Translations under genes and position numbers: made by a program
In this document: piece after piece, positions 10,173 to 18,906 of the stretch
How the letters are laid out: each line of letters begins with the position of its first letter
Position numbering within the stretch: position 1 is the first letter of the stretch
Notes under the pieces: model-generated
The model's input: the letters and a program-made list of their open reading frames with translations, nothing else
What the model was told of the DNA's origin: nothing
Databases searched by the model: none
Assembly: GCF_000373625.1 (NCBI RefSeq)
Contig: NZ_KB891987.1
Span: 797,081 to 861,080 of the forward strand
Direction of reading: 5' to 3'
DNA length: 64,000 nt
Origin: Streptomyces sp. LaPpAH-108
Lineage (GTDB): Bacteria > Actinomycetota > Actinomycetes > Streptomycetales > Streptomycetaceae

Positions 10173-10254
10173 GGGTGTTCCCGACGGGTGTTCCCCGACC
10201 GGTCCGACAGGTGTTCCCCACCCGGTCCGACGGGTGTTTTCCGGCCGGTCCGAG
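10173..10254. repeat. 23-bp tandem repeat (3 copies plus partial)
   Basis: Three consecutive 23-bp units (10186-10208, 10209-10231, 10232-10254) share GGTGTT(C/T)(C/T)CC...CGGTCCGA(C/G), with a 13-bp partial copy before them. The array ends 30 bp before the kinase start, so it lies in its 5' leader or promoter. Confidence 0.8.
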
Positions 10255-10284
10255 CGCCCCGGTACGCTCGCACTCGTGCCCTCC

Positions 10285-11751
10285 ATGAACGAACTGGTCC
10301 GCCAGCACACCGCCCTCGGCGACTCCGACCTCGAGTGGCTTCACCTGCTGGTATCGGAGTGGCAGCTGCTCTCCGACCTCTCCTTCGCCGACCTGGTCCT
10401 GTGGGTGCCCACCGAGGACGGCACCCGGTACGTCTCGGTGGCGCAAATGCGCCCCAACACCGGCCCCACCTCCTACCAGGACGACATGGTCGGGCACCTC
10501 GTGCCGCGCGGCCGGCGCCCCCTGCTGGACGCGGCCCTCGACGAGGGCCGCATCGTGCGCGAGGGCGACCCGGAGTGGCGCGAGGAGGTCCCCGTCCGGG
10601 TCGAGTCCATCCCGGTGCGCCGCAACGGCCGCGTCCTCGGCGTGATCGCCCGCAACACCAACCTGCTGACCGTGCGCACCCCGAGCCGTCTGGAGCTGAC
10701 CTACCTCCAGAGCGCCTCCGACCTCGCTCAGATGATCGCGGCCGGCACCTTCCCCTTCCCCGACCAGCACGTCGACATGGACGCCTCGCCGCGCGCCGGT
10801 GACGGTCTGATCCGGGTGGACGCGGACGGCATCGTCCAGTACGCCTCCCCGAACGCGCTCTCCGCCTACCACCGCCTCGGCCTCGCCGCCGACCTGGTCG
10901 GCCACCACCTCGGCACCACCACCGCCGAACTCGCCCCCACCCGGGGGCCGGTGGACGAGGCGCTGGCCAAGGTGGCCAGTGGCTGGGCGCCCCGCGAGTT
11001 CGAGATCGAGGCCAACGACGGGGTCATCCAGTTCCGGACGATCCCGCTCAAGCCCAAGGGCACCCGCATCGGTTCCCTGGTGCTCTGCCGTGACGTGACC
11101 GAACTCCGGCGCCGCGAACGGGAATTGATCACCAAGGACGCGACCATCCGGGAGATCCACCACCGGGTGAAGAACAACCTCCAGACCGTCGCCGCCCTTT
11201 TGCGGCTCCAGGCCCGCCGTATCGATTCCGAGCGCGGCCGGGAGGCGCTGGAGGAGGCGGTGCGCCGGGTCGGCTCGATCGCCATCGTGCACGAGACGCT
11301 GTCCCAGAACCTGGACGAGCGCGTGGAGTTCGACGACATCGCCGACCGGGTGCTCGCCATGGTCGCGGAGATCTCGCCGGGCAAGGTGACCGGCCGCCGC
11401 AGCGGACGCTTCGGTGTGCTCGACGCCGAGGTGGCCACCCCGCTGTCCATGGTCCTCACCGAAGTCCTGCAGAACGCCCTGGAACACGGCTTCCGCGAGG
11501 GCGACACCGGAACCGTCGAGGTGTCGGCGGTCCGGGGCGGCACCACCAAGGAGGGGCGCCTGCTTGTCACCGTCCAGGACGACGGCGTGGGCCTGCCCGA
11601 GGGCTTCGACCCGCACACCGCGGGCAACCTCGGCCTCCAGATCGTACGGACGCTGGTGGAGGGCGAGTTGAGCGGCACCTTCGACATGGTGCCGGGTCTT
11701 GAGCGCGGGACACGGGTGATCCTGGACATCCCGGTACGGCCGCAGCGGTAG
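10285..11751 (+). CDS. PdtaS-type histidine kinase (GAF-like N-domain, PAS, HisKA_2/HATPase)
   Basis: A 488-residue cytoplasmic sensor kinase beginning MNELVRQHTA; a GTG three codons upstream is an alternative. The N-terminal H_kinase_N/GAF-like domain spans about 1-150 and a PAS domain about 170-275. The HisKA_2 phosphoacceptor motif EIHHRVKNNLQ is at 290-300, with the probable phosphorylated His at 293. A HATPase domain follows, with N box EVLQNALEHGF and G box DDGVGLPEGF. It matches mycobacterial PdtaS, which signals through an ANTAR-type RNA-binding regulator; no partner regulator is adjacent. The signal in Streptomyces is unknown. Confidence 0.9.
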   Translation: MNELVRQHTALGDSDLEWLHLLVSEWQLLSDLSFADLVLWVPTEDGTRYVSVAQMRPNTGPTSYQDDMVGHLVPRGRRPLLDAALDEGRIVREGDPEWREEVPVRVESIPVRRNGRVLGVIARNTNLLTVRTPSRLELTYLQSASDLAQMIAAGTFPFPDQHVDMDASPRAGDGLIRVDADGIVQYASPNALSAYHRLGLAADLVGHHLGTTTAELAPTRGPVDEALAKVASGWAPREFEIEANDGVIQFRTIPLKPKGTRIGSLVLCRDVTELRRRERELITKDATIREIHHRVKNNLQTVAALLRLQARRIDSERGREALEEAVRRVGSIAIVHETLSQNLDERVEFDDIADRVLAMVAEISPGKVTGRRSGRFGVLDAEVATPLSMVLTEVLQNALEHGFREGDTGTVEVSAVRGGTTKEGRLLVTVQDDGVGLPEGFDPHTAGNLGLQIVRTLVEGELSGTFDMVPGLERGTRVILDIPVRPQR

Positions 11752-11842
11752 GGGAGTTGGGCGAGGGAGCGGGATGAGAGCGCCGCAACTCGGCGCGTCC
11801 CGCCCCGTTCTGCTCGCCCCGGCCCGGCGCGGGCAAGCGAAA

Positions 11843-11870
11843 AGCCTCGGACCACTGGTGGTCCGAGGCT
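11843..11870. terminator. Perfect 13-bp hairpin, bidirectional terminator
   Basis: AGCCTCGGACCAC is followed by TG and its exact reverse complement. It sits between the convergent kinase gene and wblE, 92 bp after the kinase stop. The rest of the 278-bp gap has no recognised feature. Confidence 0.8.
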
Positions 11871-12029
11871 CGTGCTCGTTGCTGCTGCCCCTCGGTGGGG
11901 GCACCCCCCGCCCGGCCGGAGCCGGGACCTGGAGGAGCATCGGGGAACTGCGCGCTGCGGCTCGGGGGCGGGAGAAGCGCACGTGGTGTGCGCGCCGCCA
12001 AGCTCAGGCTGTCAGCAGGGGTGGGAGTG

Positions 12030-12287
12030 TCAGGCGGAGGCCTGACGAGCCCGGTTGCGGGCGGCGCGGCGCTTCATGGCGCGGCGCTCGTCCTCGCTGA
12101 GACCACCCCAGACGCCGGAGTCCTGGCCGGACTCGAGCGCCCACTGCAGACACTGCTCCATGACGGGGCAGCGACGGCAGACGGCCTTGGCTTCCTCGAT
12201 CTGCAGCAGCGCAGGACCGGTGTTGCCGATGGGGAAGAAGAGCTCGGGGTCTTCCTCGCGGCAAACGGCGTTGTGACGCCAGTCCAT
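12030..12287 (-). CDS. wblE: WhiB-family iron-sulfur transcription factor WblE
   Basis: An 85-residue WhiB-like protein. The four [4Fe-4S] ligands are Cys9, Cys37, Cys40 and Cys46 (C-x2-C-x5-C spacing for the last three). The GVWGG turn at 58-62 precedes a basic C-terminal tail (MKRRAARNRARQ) that binds DNA. It corresponds to WblE, the ortholog of mycobacterial WhiB1, an essential NO-responsive regulator that binds the primary sigma factor. The start is preceded by AAGGAGAGG. Confidence 0.95.
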   Translation of the reverse strand: MDWRHNAVCREEDPELFFPIGNTGPALLQIEEAKAVCRRCPVMEQCLQWALESGQDSGVWGGLSEDERRAMKRRAARNRARQASA

Positions 12288-12615
12288 GGCTGCTACCTCT
12301 CCTTGGTACGTGCAGGTATTACGTACAAGTTGCTTGTGAATGTGAACGCTTTCACGAGTCCCCCAACAAGTGAAGGGCCGACTGCCGAGATGTCCCGGTG
12401 TGGTCCTGTGGATTGAAGGGAGATCGGTGATCAGTGGACGCCGATGTCGCGGGCTGTCCCGACCGCCACGTAGAGACTCGCAAACCTCGGCGGCGGATAC
12501 AACCCCTTCCGGAAGATTTTTTTTGATTCCTCGGTGTCGACTAGGTCACAGCCGTACTTCCATGGGGTGGACCCTGGCCTAAACGTTCGAGTGAAAGGAC
12601 TTTTGCCTGTTCCGC
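12288..12615 (-). promoter_or_regulatory. wblE upstream region with two inverted repeats
   Basis: This 328-bp gap between the lipid kinase stop and the wblE start holds a palindrome GTGAACGCTTTCAC (12342-12355) and an inverted repeat GTACGT...ACGTAC with a 9-bp spacer (12306-12326). Both lie in the wblE leader or promoter. An A8 tract on the minus strand lies at about 12517-12524. I could not assign a promoter with confidence. Confidence 0.5.
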
Positions 12616-13584
12616 TCACACAATCACACGCAGTGCATGGCGAACGCCTGTGAACGTCACGCTCGTCCGCAGCCCTAGGTGGTCGCCGTCCATCTGGAGG
12701 GGCAGAGGGACCTTCGAATGCAAGGTGAAGCGGTCCAGATCGTGCAGGGAGAAAGCATGTCTCCCCTGGGGTCCACGCTCGGGGGACGAAGTGAGCAACT
12801 GGGTCGCATACCGGGCAACGGCGGCCGTGGACAGGCGACTTAGACCGAGTACGTCGAGCCCTTTATCGAACGACGCCTTAGGCGACGTGTACATCGGGCG
12901 ATTGCCGAGATAGGTCCACGGGGACGTGTTCGAGACTATGGCGACAACCAGGTCCGTCACCGGGTCCGCGCCCGGCCGCTCCAGCTCGATCGTGCCGTGC
13001 CTGCGATTGGGCTCACCGAGGAACTGCCGTACCACCTGGCGCACATAAAGAGCGTGCGTCGACTTGCGGCCGCGCTCGCGCTCCCGCTCGACCCGGCCGA
13101 CCACGCCCGCGTCGAAGCCGAGACCGGCGTTGAAGGTGAACCAGCGGTCCGGCACCGCCTCGTCCGCCGTGCCCGGCGTCCCCGAGGTCAGGCCCAGCCC
13201 GACCACCCGCTCCCGGCGCTCGCGCAGCGCGTCGAGCAGGGCACCGGTCGCCTCGACCGGATCGTTGGGCAGCCCGAGCGCGCGGGCGAAGACATTGGTG
13301 GAACCGCCGGGCACCACGGCGAGGCCGGGCAGCCGCTCCAGGTCGGGGCCCGCGTGCAGCAGGCCGTTGACCACCTCGTTCACCGTGCCGTCGCCGCCGA
13401 GGGCCACGACCATGTCGACGTCGTCACTCTCCGCAGCCGACCGGGCCAGATCGCGCGCGTGGCCGCGGTACTCGGTGGTGACGGCTTCCAGCTTCATCTC
13501 GCTCGCCAGCGCGTGGATCAGCACATCGCGTCTGCGTGCGCTGGTGGTGGTTGCCGCCGGATTGACCACGAGAAGTGCACGCAT
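12616..13584 (-). CDS. Diacylglycerol/lipid kinase family protein (DAGK_cat)
   Basis: A 322-residue cytoplasmic protein starting MRALLVVNPA, the typical DagK beta-strand; 36 upstream codons are open but not conserved-looking. The nucleotide-binding motif GGDGTVNEV is at 63-71 and PGGSTN at 92-97. The family phosphorylates diacylglycerol or related lipids (YegS/DgkB/BmrU group); the true substrate is not deducible. It is transcribed toward wblE and diverges from the small membrane-protein gene at 13710. Confidence 0.9.
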   Translation of the reverse strand: MRALLVVNPAATTTSARRRDVLIHALASEMKLEAVTTEYRGHARDLARSAAESDDVDMVVALGGDGTVNEVVNGLLHAGPDLERLPGLAVVPGGSTNVFARALGLPNDPVEATGALLDALRERRERVVGLGLTSGTPGTADEAVPDRWFTFNAGLGFDAGVVGRVERERERGRKSTHALYVRQVVRQFLGEPNRRHGTIELERPGADPVTDLVVAIVSNTSPWTYLGNRPMYTSPKASFDKGLDVLGLSRLSTAAVARYATQLLTSSPERGPQGRHAFSLHDLDRFTLHSKVPLPLQMDGDHLGLRTSVTFTGVRHALRVIV

Positions 13585-13709
13585 GACTGGCAGCGTACCT
13601 ACTGGGGGGTATCGGGCCCAGAGCGAGTTGAGGATCGGGTAAGAGAAGACGGCGTGAGCCTCGCCACGCACCGCCCGGCGCCCCTCGGGCACAGGGCTAC
13701 CCTTCTCGG

Positions 13710-14162
13710 GTGAGCAGTGAGCAGACTTCCGCCCCGGACCCCGCCGAGGCCGCAGCGGCCCCCGGGCCCCGCCCGCGCCGGCTGACCTGGGCGGCCGCGC
13801 TGGCCGCCGTGGAGGGCGCCGCCCTGGTGATCGCGGCCGTCTCGATCCTCGTGCTCGGCCTCACCGGCTCCCCGGACGACCGTCAGCAGGCCGTCACGGG
13901 CGGGATCACACTGGCGGTGCTCGCACTGCTGCCGCTGCTGGCCGCGCGGGGGCTGTTCCTCCTGCGCCGCTGGAGCCGGGGCCCCGCCGTCATCACCCAG
14001 ATCCTGGCCCTGCCGGTCGCCTACAACCTGCTCAAGGCCGACAGCGTGGCCATCCCGGCCGGTATCGCCCTCGCGGCGGTGGCCGTGGCCTCCCTGGTCC
14101 TGCTGGTCAACCCGGCCACGGCCCAGGCCCTCGGCATCAAGGGGCCGGGCCGGGCGGGCTAG
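13710..14162 (+). CDS. Small integral membrane protein, function unknown
   Basis: A 150-residue protein starting at GTG. An Ala/Pro-rich cytoplasmic N-terminus of about 25 residues precedes four hydrophobic helices (about 27-50, 62-84, 95-108, 113-133). No catalytic motif is visible. It is divergent from the lipid kinase and convergent with sigH. A GC-rich hairpin-like stretch at 14168-14203 between its stop and sigH is a probable shared terminator. Confidence 0.75.
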   Translation: MSSEQTSAPDPAEAAAAPGPRPRRLTWAAALAAVEGAALVIAAVSILVLGLTGSPDDRQQAVTGGITLAVLALLPLLAARGLFLLRRWSRGPAVITQILALPVAYNLLKADSVAIPAGIALAAVAVASLVLLVNPATAQALGIKGPGRAG

Positions 14163-14216
14163 AGCCGCCGGGCCGGGGCCCGTAGGAAAAAGCCCCGGGC
14201 CGCGCCTCCTTCGCGC

Positions 14217-15356
14217 CTACTCCTCCACCAGCAGCTTCTCCCGCAGCTGCGCCAGCGTGCGGGCCAGCAGCCGGGAGACGTGCATCTGCGAGATGCCGAC
14301 CTCCTGCGCGATCTGCGACTGGGTCATGTTCCCGAAGAAGCGGAGCAGCAGGATGCGCTTCTCCCGGGGCGGCAGGTCCTCCAGGAGCGGCTTGAGCGAT
14401 TCCCGGTACTCCACGCCCTCCAGCGCCTCGTCCTCGGCACCGAGGGTGTCGGCGACCGCAGGGGACTCGTCGTCGGTGTCGGGGACGTCCAGGGACAGCG
14501 TGGAGTAGGCGTTGGCCGACTCCAGGCCCTCCAGGACCTCCTCCTCGGAGATGGCCAGCTTCTCGGCCAGCTCGTGCACCGTGGGGGAGCGGCCGTGCTG
14601 CTGGGACAGCTCCGCCGTCGCGGTGGTCAGCGCGAGCCGCAGTTCCTGGAGGCGGCGCGGCACCCGGACCGCCCAGCCCTTGTCCCGGAAGTGCCGCTTG
14701 ATCTCGCCGACGACCGTCGGGGTGGCGTACGTGGAGAACTCGACGCCGCGCTCCGGGTCGAACCGGTCCACGGACTTGATCAGACCGATGGTGGCGACCT
14801 GGGTGAGGTCGTCCAGCGGCTCGCCGCGGTTGCGGAAGCGGCGTGCCAGGTGCTCGACGAGCGGCAGATGCATCCGGACCAGCCGGTTGCGCAGCTCCGC
14901 GTACTCCGGGGTGCCGTCCGCGAGGCCGCGCAGCTCGATGAAGAGCGCACGGGCGCCGCTGCGGTCGTGCGGGTCGTGCGGGGCCGCGCGCACGGCTTCC
15001 GTCGTGCCGCCCGGCGCCGCGTCCTCGGCGTGTCGCTCGTGCTCGCTCATCGTCCCGCCCGTCGCCCTTCCCCGAGCCCTCGCCCCGGCGCGGGCGGCGG
15101 TGTCGCCGCTGCCGCGCTGCCCCAGGGGCGTGCTCCGCACGGTCCCCTCGCCGCCGACCCGCGCGGAGTCGTCCTCCGGGTGGGGCCTGGCCTGCTCGGG
15201 AATGCCGTCGATGCCGTCGGCCATGTGCCGGGGTACGTCCGCCGGGCTCTGCCTCGGGTTCCCGGCCTCGCCCGAGCGGGGAGCACCCGTCTCCCCGGTC
15301 GGCAGCCGCCTTGTGCCGCGCTCTTCGTCCCGCACCGGACCGTCCCCGTTCCTCAC
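14217..15356 (-). CDS. sigH: Stress-response sigma factor SigH (SigB/SigF family)
   Basis: A sigma-70 group 3 factor with region 2 (EYAELRNRLVRMHLPLVEHLARRF, in two parts; DRFDPERGVEFSTYATPTVVGEIKRHFRD across 2.3-2.4), region 3 and a region 4 HTH (MTQSQIAQEVGISQMHVSRLL). Three in-frame starts are plausible: GTG at 15356 overlapping the prsH stop as GTGA (379 residues), ATG at 15224 (335), and ATG at 15050 (277, just before region 1.2/2). In S. coelicolor SigH is made in several sizes from alternative starts and processing, so all may be used. It controls osmotic stress and septation, and is held by PrsH. Confidence 0.92.
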   Translation of the reverse strand: MRNGDGPVRDEERGTRRLPTGETGAPRSGEAGNPRQSPADVPRHMADGIDGIPEQARPHPEDDSARVGGEGTVRSTPLGQRGSGDTAARAGARARGRATGGTMSEHERHAEDAAPGGTTEAVRAAPHDPHDRSGARALFIELRGLADGTPEYAELRNRLVRMHLPLVEHLARRFRNRGEPLDDLTQVATIGLIKSVDRFDPERGVEFSTYATPTVVGEIKRHFRDKGWAVRVPRRLQELRLALTTATAELSQQHGRSPTVHELAEKLAISEEEVLEGLESANAYSTLSLDVPDTDDESPAVADTLGAEDEALEGVEYRESLKPLLEDLPPREKRILLLRFFGNMTQSQIAQEVGISQMHVSRLLARTLAQLREKLLVEE

Positions 15357-15781
15357 GCCGGGCCGGGGCCCGCGCCGCGTTGTTTGTACAGGCTGATCGA
15401 CACGGTCCGGTCCTCGTCCACGGCGGACGAGACCTTGCCCGCGAGGGCCGACAGGACGGTCCAGGCGAACGTGTCCCGCGACGGGGCGTGGCCGTCGGTC
15501 GTCGGCGCCGAGACCGTGACCTCCAGCGAGTCGTCGACGAGCCGGAAGACACAGCTCAGCACGGACCCCGGCACGGCCTGCTGGAGGAGGATCGCGCAGG
15601 CCTCGTCGACCGCGATGCGCAGGTCCTCGATCTCGTCCAGGGTGAAGTCCAAACGGGCCGCGAGACCGGCCGTGGCCGTCCGCAGCACCGACAGGTAGGC
15701 ACCCGCGGCCGGCAGACGGACTTCCACGAAGTCCTGGTTCGCCGTGGGCTCGCCTGCGATCTGGGACACCCTCACCTCCAT
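15353..15781 (-). CDS. prsH: Anti-sigma factor PrsH (RsbW/SpoIIAB-type kinase)
   Basis: A 142-residue HATPase-fold protein starting MEVRVSQIAG; the frame stays open 40 codons upstream without similarity. The ATP-binding N box is EIEDLRIAVDEACA. It is the anti-sigma factor of SigH (also called UshX), expected to bind SigH and phosphorylate an anti-anti-sigma partner encoded elsewhere. Its stop overlaps the longest sigH start by GTGA, giving co-translation. Confidence 0.92.
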   Translation of the reverse strand: MEVRVSQIAGEPTANQDFVEVRLPAAGAYLSVLRTATAGLAARLDFTLDEIEDLRIAVDEACAILLQQAVPGSVLSCVFRLVDDSLEVTVSAPTTDGHAPSRDTFAWTVLSALAGKVSSAVDEDRTVSISLYKQRGAGPGPA

Positions 15782-16054
15782 GGTGGTACAAGCTTTACGG
15801 GGCCGAGGGTCGCCCCCCGGCGTAACGCGTTGGTGGTTCCGCGGTGACGCTATCGCGCCCGGAACGTTCCTGTCCCCATGACCCCGACCCCCTGGCGTCA
15901 CTCACAGTAAAACTCTGAATACGCTCCGTGTCTAGGGGGTGTGCGGGCCCAAATGGGAAGAGCGCGCGCCGGGTTGACGTACCCAGGCGTCAGGCGGTCG
16001 AACCGTCCCAGGTCGGAGTGCCTGTCGCAGCCGCGTTCATGGTCACGTTCGTGG
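15782..16054 (-). promoter_or_regulatory. sigH operon promoter region
   Basis: This 273-bp gap upstream of prsH is relatively A/T-richer near 15900-15930 (TTCAGAGTTTTACTG on the minus strand), with a G-run about 17 bp downstream. That loosely recalls SigB-type GTTT...GGGT promoters. The match is imperfect, so only the general assignment as the sigH operon promoter region is offered. Confidence 0.35.
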
Positions 16055-16315
16055 TCATACGAGTACATGGTCGACGAAGCACCACCGCCAGTCCTCGCCC
16101 GGTTCGTAGGTCCGCATCACGGGGTGACCCGAGTCCGCGTGGTGCTTGGTCGCGTGCCGGTTCGGCGAGGAGTCGCAGCAGCCGATGTGGCCACAGGTCA
16201 GGCAGATCCGCAGCTGCACCGGGTCCGTCCCGTCCGCCAGGCACTCCAGGCACGTCTCGCTGAGCGGTCCGGGTTCCGGGAGCGGCAGCGCGTCGACGTG
16301 CGTGCACTGTTTCAT
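16055..16315 (-). CDS. UBP-type zinc finger domain protein
   Basis: An 86-residue protein beginning MKQCTHVDAL. Cys and His residues are spaced as in the ZnF-UBP domain: C4-x-H6, C22-x2-C25, C38-x2-C41, C46, then H54, H58, H59 and H64. In eukaryotes this fold binds free ubiquitin C-termini; actinobacteria lack ubiquitin, so its bacterial role is unknown. It lies directly upstream of the prsH-sigH operon on the same strand and could share its stress regulation. Confidence 0.85.
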   Translation of the reverse strand: MKQCTHVDALPLPEPGPLSETCLECLADGTDPVQLRICLTCGHIGCCDSSPNRHATKHHADSGHPVMRTYEPGEDWRWCFVDHVLV

Positions 16316-16377
16316 GATTGCCAGATTACGTCGGGTGCGCGGGTGGCCGCGCGGAAAAGCGAGGGCGGGCGAGGACC

Positions 16378-17973
16378 ATGGACGTGCTGCCGCTGCTGTT
16401 GCTGGTGGCGGGGAGCGCCGCCGTCGCCGGCGCGGCCCGGCGCACTCCCGTACCGGCTCCGCTGCTGCTGGTCGCCGTCGGCCTGGCCGCCTCGTACATC
16501 CCCGGGGTGCCGGACTACACCCTGGAACCCGACGTCGTCCTGCCGCTGCTGCTGCCCCCGCTGCTGTACACCTCCGCGACCGACAGCTCGTATCTCGACC
16601 TGCGCGCCCAGGTGCGCCCGGTGGCCCTGCTCTCGGTCGGCTATGTGCTCTTCGCGACCGTGGCCGTCGGATGGGCCGCGCATCTGCTGGTGCCCGGGCT
16701 GCCGCTGACCGCCGCCCTGGTCCTCGGCGCGGTCGTGGCACCGCCCGACGCCGTCGCGGCCACCGCCGTCGCGCGCCGGGTCGGGCTGCCGTCCCGGATC
16801 ACGACGATCCTCCAGGGCGAGTCCCTGCTGAACGACGCCACCGCCATCACCGCCTACAAGGTCGCCCTCGCCGCCGCCATCGGGGAGGGCGCCACCTGGT
16901 CCGGCGGAGTGGAGGAGTTCCTGCTGGCCGCCGTCGGCGGGGTCGGCGTCGGTCTCGTCCTCATGGCCCCGCTGCACTGGCTGCGCACCCATCTGAAGGA
17001 ACCCCTCCTCCAGAACACCCTCTCGCTGCTCATCCCCTTCGTCGCCTACGGCGTCGCCGAGCAGCTGCACGCCTCCGGGGTGCTCGCGGTCGTGGTCGTC
17101 GCGCTCTATCTCGGCCACCGTGCGTGGGAGGTCGACTTCGCCACCCGCCTCCAGGAGGAGGCCGTGTGGAAGATGGTCGCCTTCATCCTGGAGTCCGCCG
17201 TCTTCGCCCTCATCGGACTCCAGCTGCACGGCGTCCTCAAGGGACTCGGCGCGTACGAGGCGGCGTCCGCGACCTGGTACGCCGTCGCCCTCTTCGCGGT
17301 CGTCGTCCTGACCCGGTTCGTCTGGGTCTACCCGGCGGCCTTCGTGCCCCGCATCCTCTCGGAGCGCGTACGGACCCGCGAGGAGAACCCCACCTGGCGG
17401 GGCGCCCTCGTCACCGGCTGGGCCGGGATGCGCGGCGTGGTCTCGCTCGCCATCGCCTTCTCCATCCCGGTCACCGTGCACGGCGGCGAGCCCTTCCCGC
17501 AGCGCAACCTGATCCTCTTCCTCACCTTCACGACCGTCATCGGCACCCTTGTCATCCAGGGGCTGTCGCTGCCCCCGCTGATCCGCTTCCTGAAGTTCCC
17601 CGGGCGCGACCAGCAGGCCGAGACCCTGGCCGAGGCCAACGCCCAGGCGCAGGCGTCGCTGGCCGCCGAGTCCCGGCTGGACGCCCTCCTGTCCGACGAG
17701 CGCAACACGCTGCCCGCCCCGCTCGCCGACCGGCTGCGCGCCGTCCTGGAGCGCCGCCGCAACGCCGTCTGGGAACGGCTCGGCCAGGTCAACCCGGTCA
17801 CCGGCGAATCCGTCGACGACACCTACCGCAGGCTGTCGCGCGAGATGATCAGCGCCGAACGCGAGGTCTTCGTCCGCCTGCGCGACCACCGCTACATCGA
17901 CGACGAGATGCTGCGGGCGCTGCTGCGCAGGCTGGACCTGGAGGAGGCGGCGGCCTATCGGGAGGCGGGGTAG
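16378..17973 (+). CDS. Na+/H+ antiporter, CPA1 family
   Basis: A 531-residue membrane protein with about 12 helices (residues 1-410) and a hydrophilic C-terminal tail of about 120 residues. The ion-binding motifs of CPA1 exchangers are present: APPDAVAATAV and GESLLNDATAI (conserved Asp). It exports Na+ or K+ for protons and helps pH and osmotic homeostasis, a fit with its place next to the osmotic-stress sigH locus. The ATG at 16378 gives an immediate first helix. It ends one base before the convergent PLP-enzyme gene. Confidence 0.9.
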   Translation: MDVLPLLLLVAGSAAVAGAARRTPVPAPLLLVAVGLAASYIPGVPDYTLEPDVVLPLLLPPLLYTSATDSSYLDLRAQVRPVALLSVGYVLFATVAVGWAAHLLVPGLPLTAALVLGAVVAPPDAVAATAVARRVGLPSRITTILQGESLLNDATAITAYKVALAAAIGEGATWSGGVEEFLLAAVGGVGVGLVLMAPLHWLRTHLKEPLLQNTLSLLIPFVAYGVAEQLHASGVLAVVVVALYLGHRAWEVDFATRLQEEAVWKMVAFILESAVFALIGLQLHGVLKGLGAYEAASATWYAVALFAVVVLTRFVWVYPAAFVPRILSERVRTREENPTWRGALVTGWAGMRGVVSLAIAFSIPVTVHGGEPFPQRNLILFLTFTTVIGTLVIQGLSLPPLIRFLKFPGRDQQAETLAEANAQAQASLAAESRLDALLSDERNTLPAPLADRLRAVLERRRNAVWERLGQVNPVTGESVDDTYRRLSREMISAEREVFVRLRDHRYIDDEMLRALLRRLDLEEAAAYREAG

Positions 17974-17974
17974 G

Positions 17975-18862
17975 TCACTGGTTTTCCAGGGGGCGCCCGG
18001 TGATCACCGCCGCGACCCTCGTCCCGCGGGGGAAAGCGCCCTCCTGGGCGAGCGTGACGAGGGCGAGCAGCAACTTGGCGACATACAGCCGCTCCACGGG
18101 CAGTCCGTGGCGCTTCTCGAACTCCTCGGCGAACGCCTCCAGCTCCGGCGTCGTCCGCGCGTAGCCGCCGCAGTGGAAGCGGTCGTCCAGCGACCAGGAA
18201 CCCGTACGGCCGCCGAACGCGCGCTCCTGGAGAGCGCGTATCCCGTCCTCCAGGAAGCCGCCTTTGAGCACGGGGACACCGAGCGCGTGCTGACCGGGCG
18301 CGAGCCCCGCCGCGAGACCGGCCAGCGTGCCGCCCGTACCGCAGGCCACCGCGACCACGTCGGCCCGGCCGCGCAGCTCCGCGCCGAGCGCCACACAGCC
18401 GCGCACCGCCTCGGCGTTGCTGCCGCCCTCCGGGACGACGTACGCCCCCTCGGCGCCCGCCGCGCGCAGGATCGCCGCCAGGGTCTCCGGCTCGTCCTTG
18501 CGGCGATACGTCGACCTGTCGACGAAGTGCAGCCGCATCCCGTCGGCCGCGCAGCGCGCCAGCGAGGGGTTGAGCGGGCGCTCCGCCAGCTCCTGGCCAC
18601 GCACCACCCCGGTCGTGGCGAAACCCAGCAGCCGGCCCGCCGCCGCGGTGGCCCGCAGATGGTTGGAGTAGGCCCCGCCGAAGGTGACCAGCTCCCGGCC
18701 GCCCGCCGCCTCGACGTTCGGCATCAGCTTGCGCCACTTGTTGCCGATCAGCTCCGGGTGGATCAGGTCGTCCCGCTTGAGCAGGAGGCGTACGCCGTGC
18801 CGGGAGAAACGGTTGTCCTGGATCTCTGTGAGGGGGGAGGGGAGGGTGGGGCGGAGGGGCAT
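17975..18862 (-). CDS. PLP-dependent deaminase/D-cysteine desulfhydrase family protein
   Basis: A 295-residue fold-type II PLP enzyme starting MPLRPTLPSP. The PLP-lysine motif is LIGNKWRKL (Lys42), the substrate loop GGAYSNH follows, and the phosphate-binding loop is ACGTGGTLAG. The family includes ACC deaminase and D-cysteine desulfhydrase; here the GNKWRK variant and shorter length fit the desulfhydrase-like branch better than true ACC deaminase, but the reaction is not certain. It is probably cotranscribed with the upstream amidase gene, 44 bp away. Confidence 0.82.
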   Translation of the reverse strand: MPLRPTLPSPLTEIQDNRFSRHGVRLLLKRDDLIHPELIGNKWRKLMPNVEAAGGRELVTFGGAYSNHLRATAAAGRLLGFATTGVVRGQELAERPLNPSLARCAADGMRLHFVDRSTYRRKDEPETLAAILRAAGAEGAYVVPEGGSNAEAVRGCVALGAELRGRADVVAVACGTGGTLAGLAAGLAPGQHALGVPVLKGGFLEDGIRALQERAFGGRTGSWSLDDRFHCGGYARTTPELEAFAEEFEKRHGLPVERLYVAKLLLALVTLAQEGAFPRGTRVAAVITGRPLENQ

Positions 18863-18906
18863 GCGGTCATTGTCGCGCGGGGTGGGCGGTGTGGCCGCCG
18901 GGCCTG

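Noticed and set aside
10173-10254. Possible CRISPR array
   Set aside because: The 23-bp units are directly adjacent with no unique spacers, and no cas genes are nearby.
12500-12530. SigR-type promoter (GGAAT...GTT) upstream of wblE
   Set aside because: The spacing between the two boxes is 22 bp, outside the usual 18-19.
14137-15552. A 471-codon minus-strand frame overlapping sigH
   Set aside because: It is a frame shadow of sigH; only the sigH frame has protein similarity.
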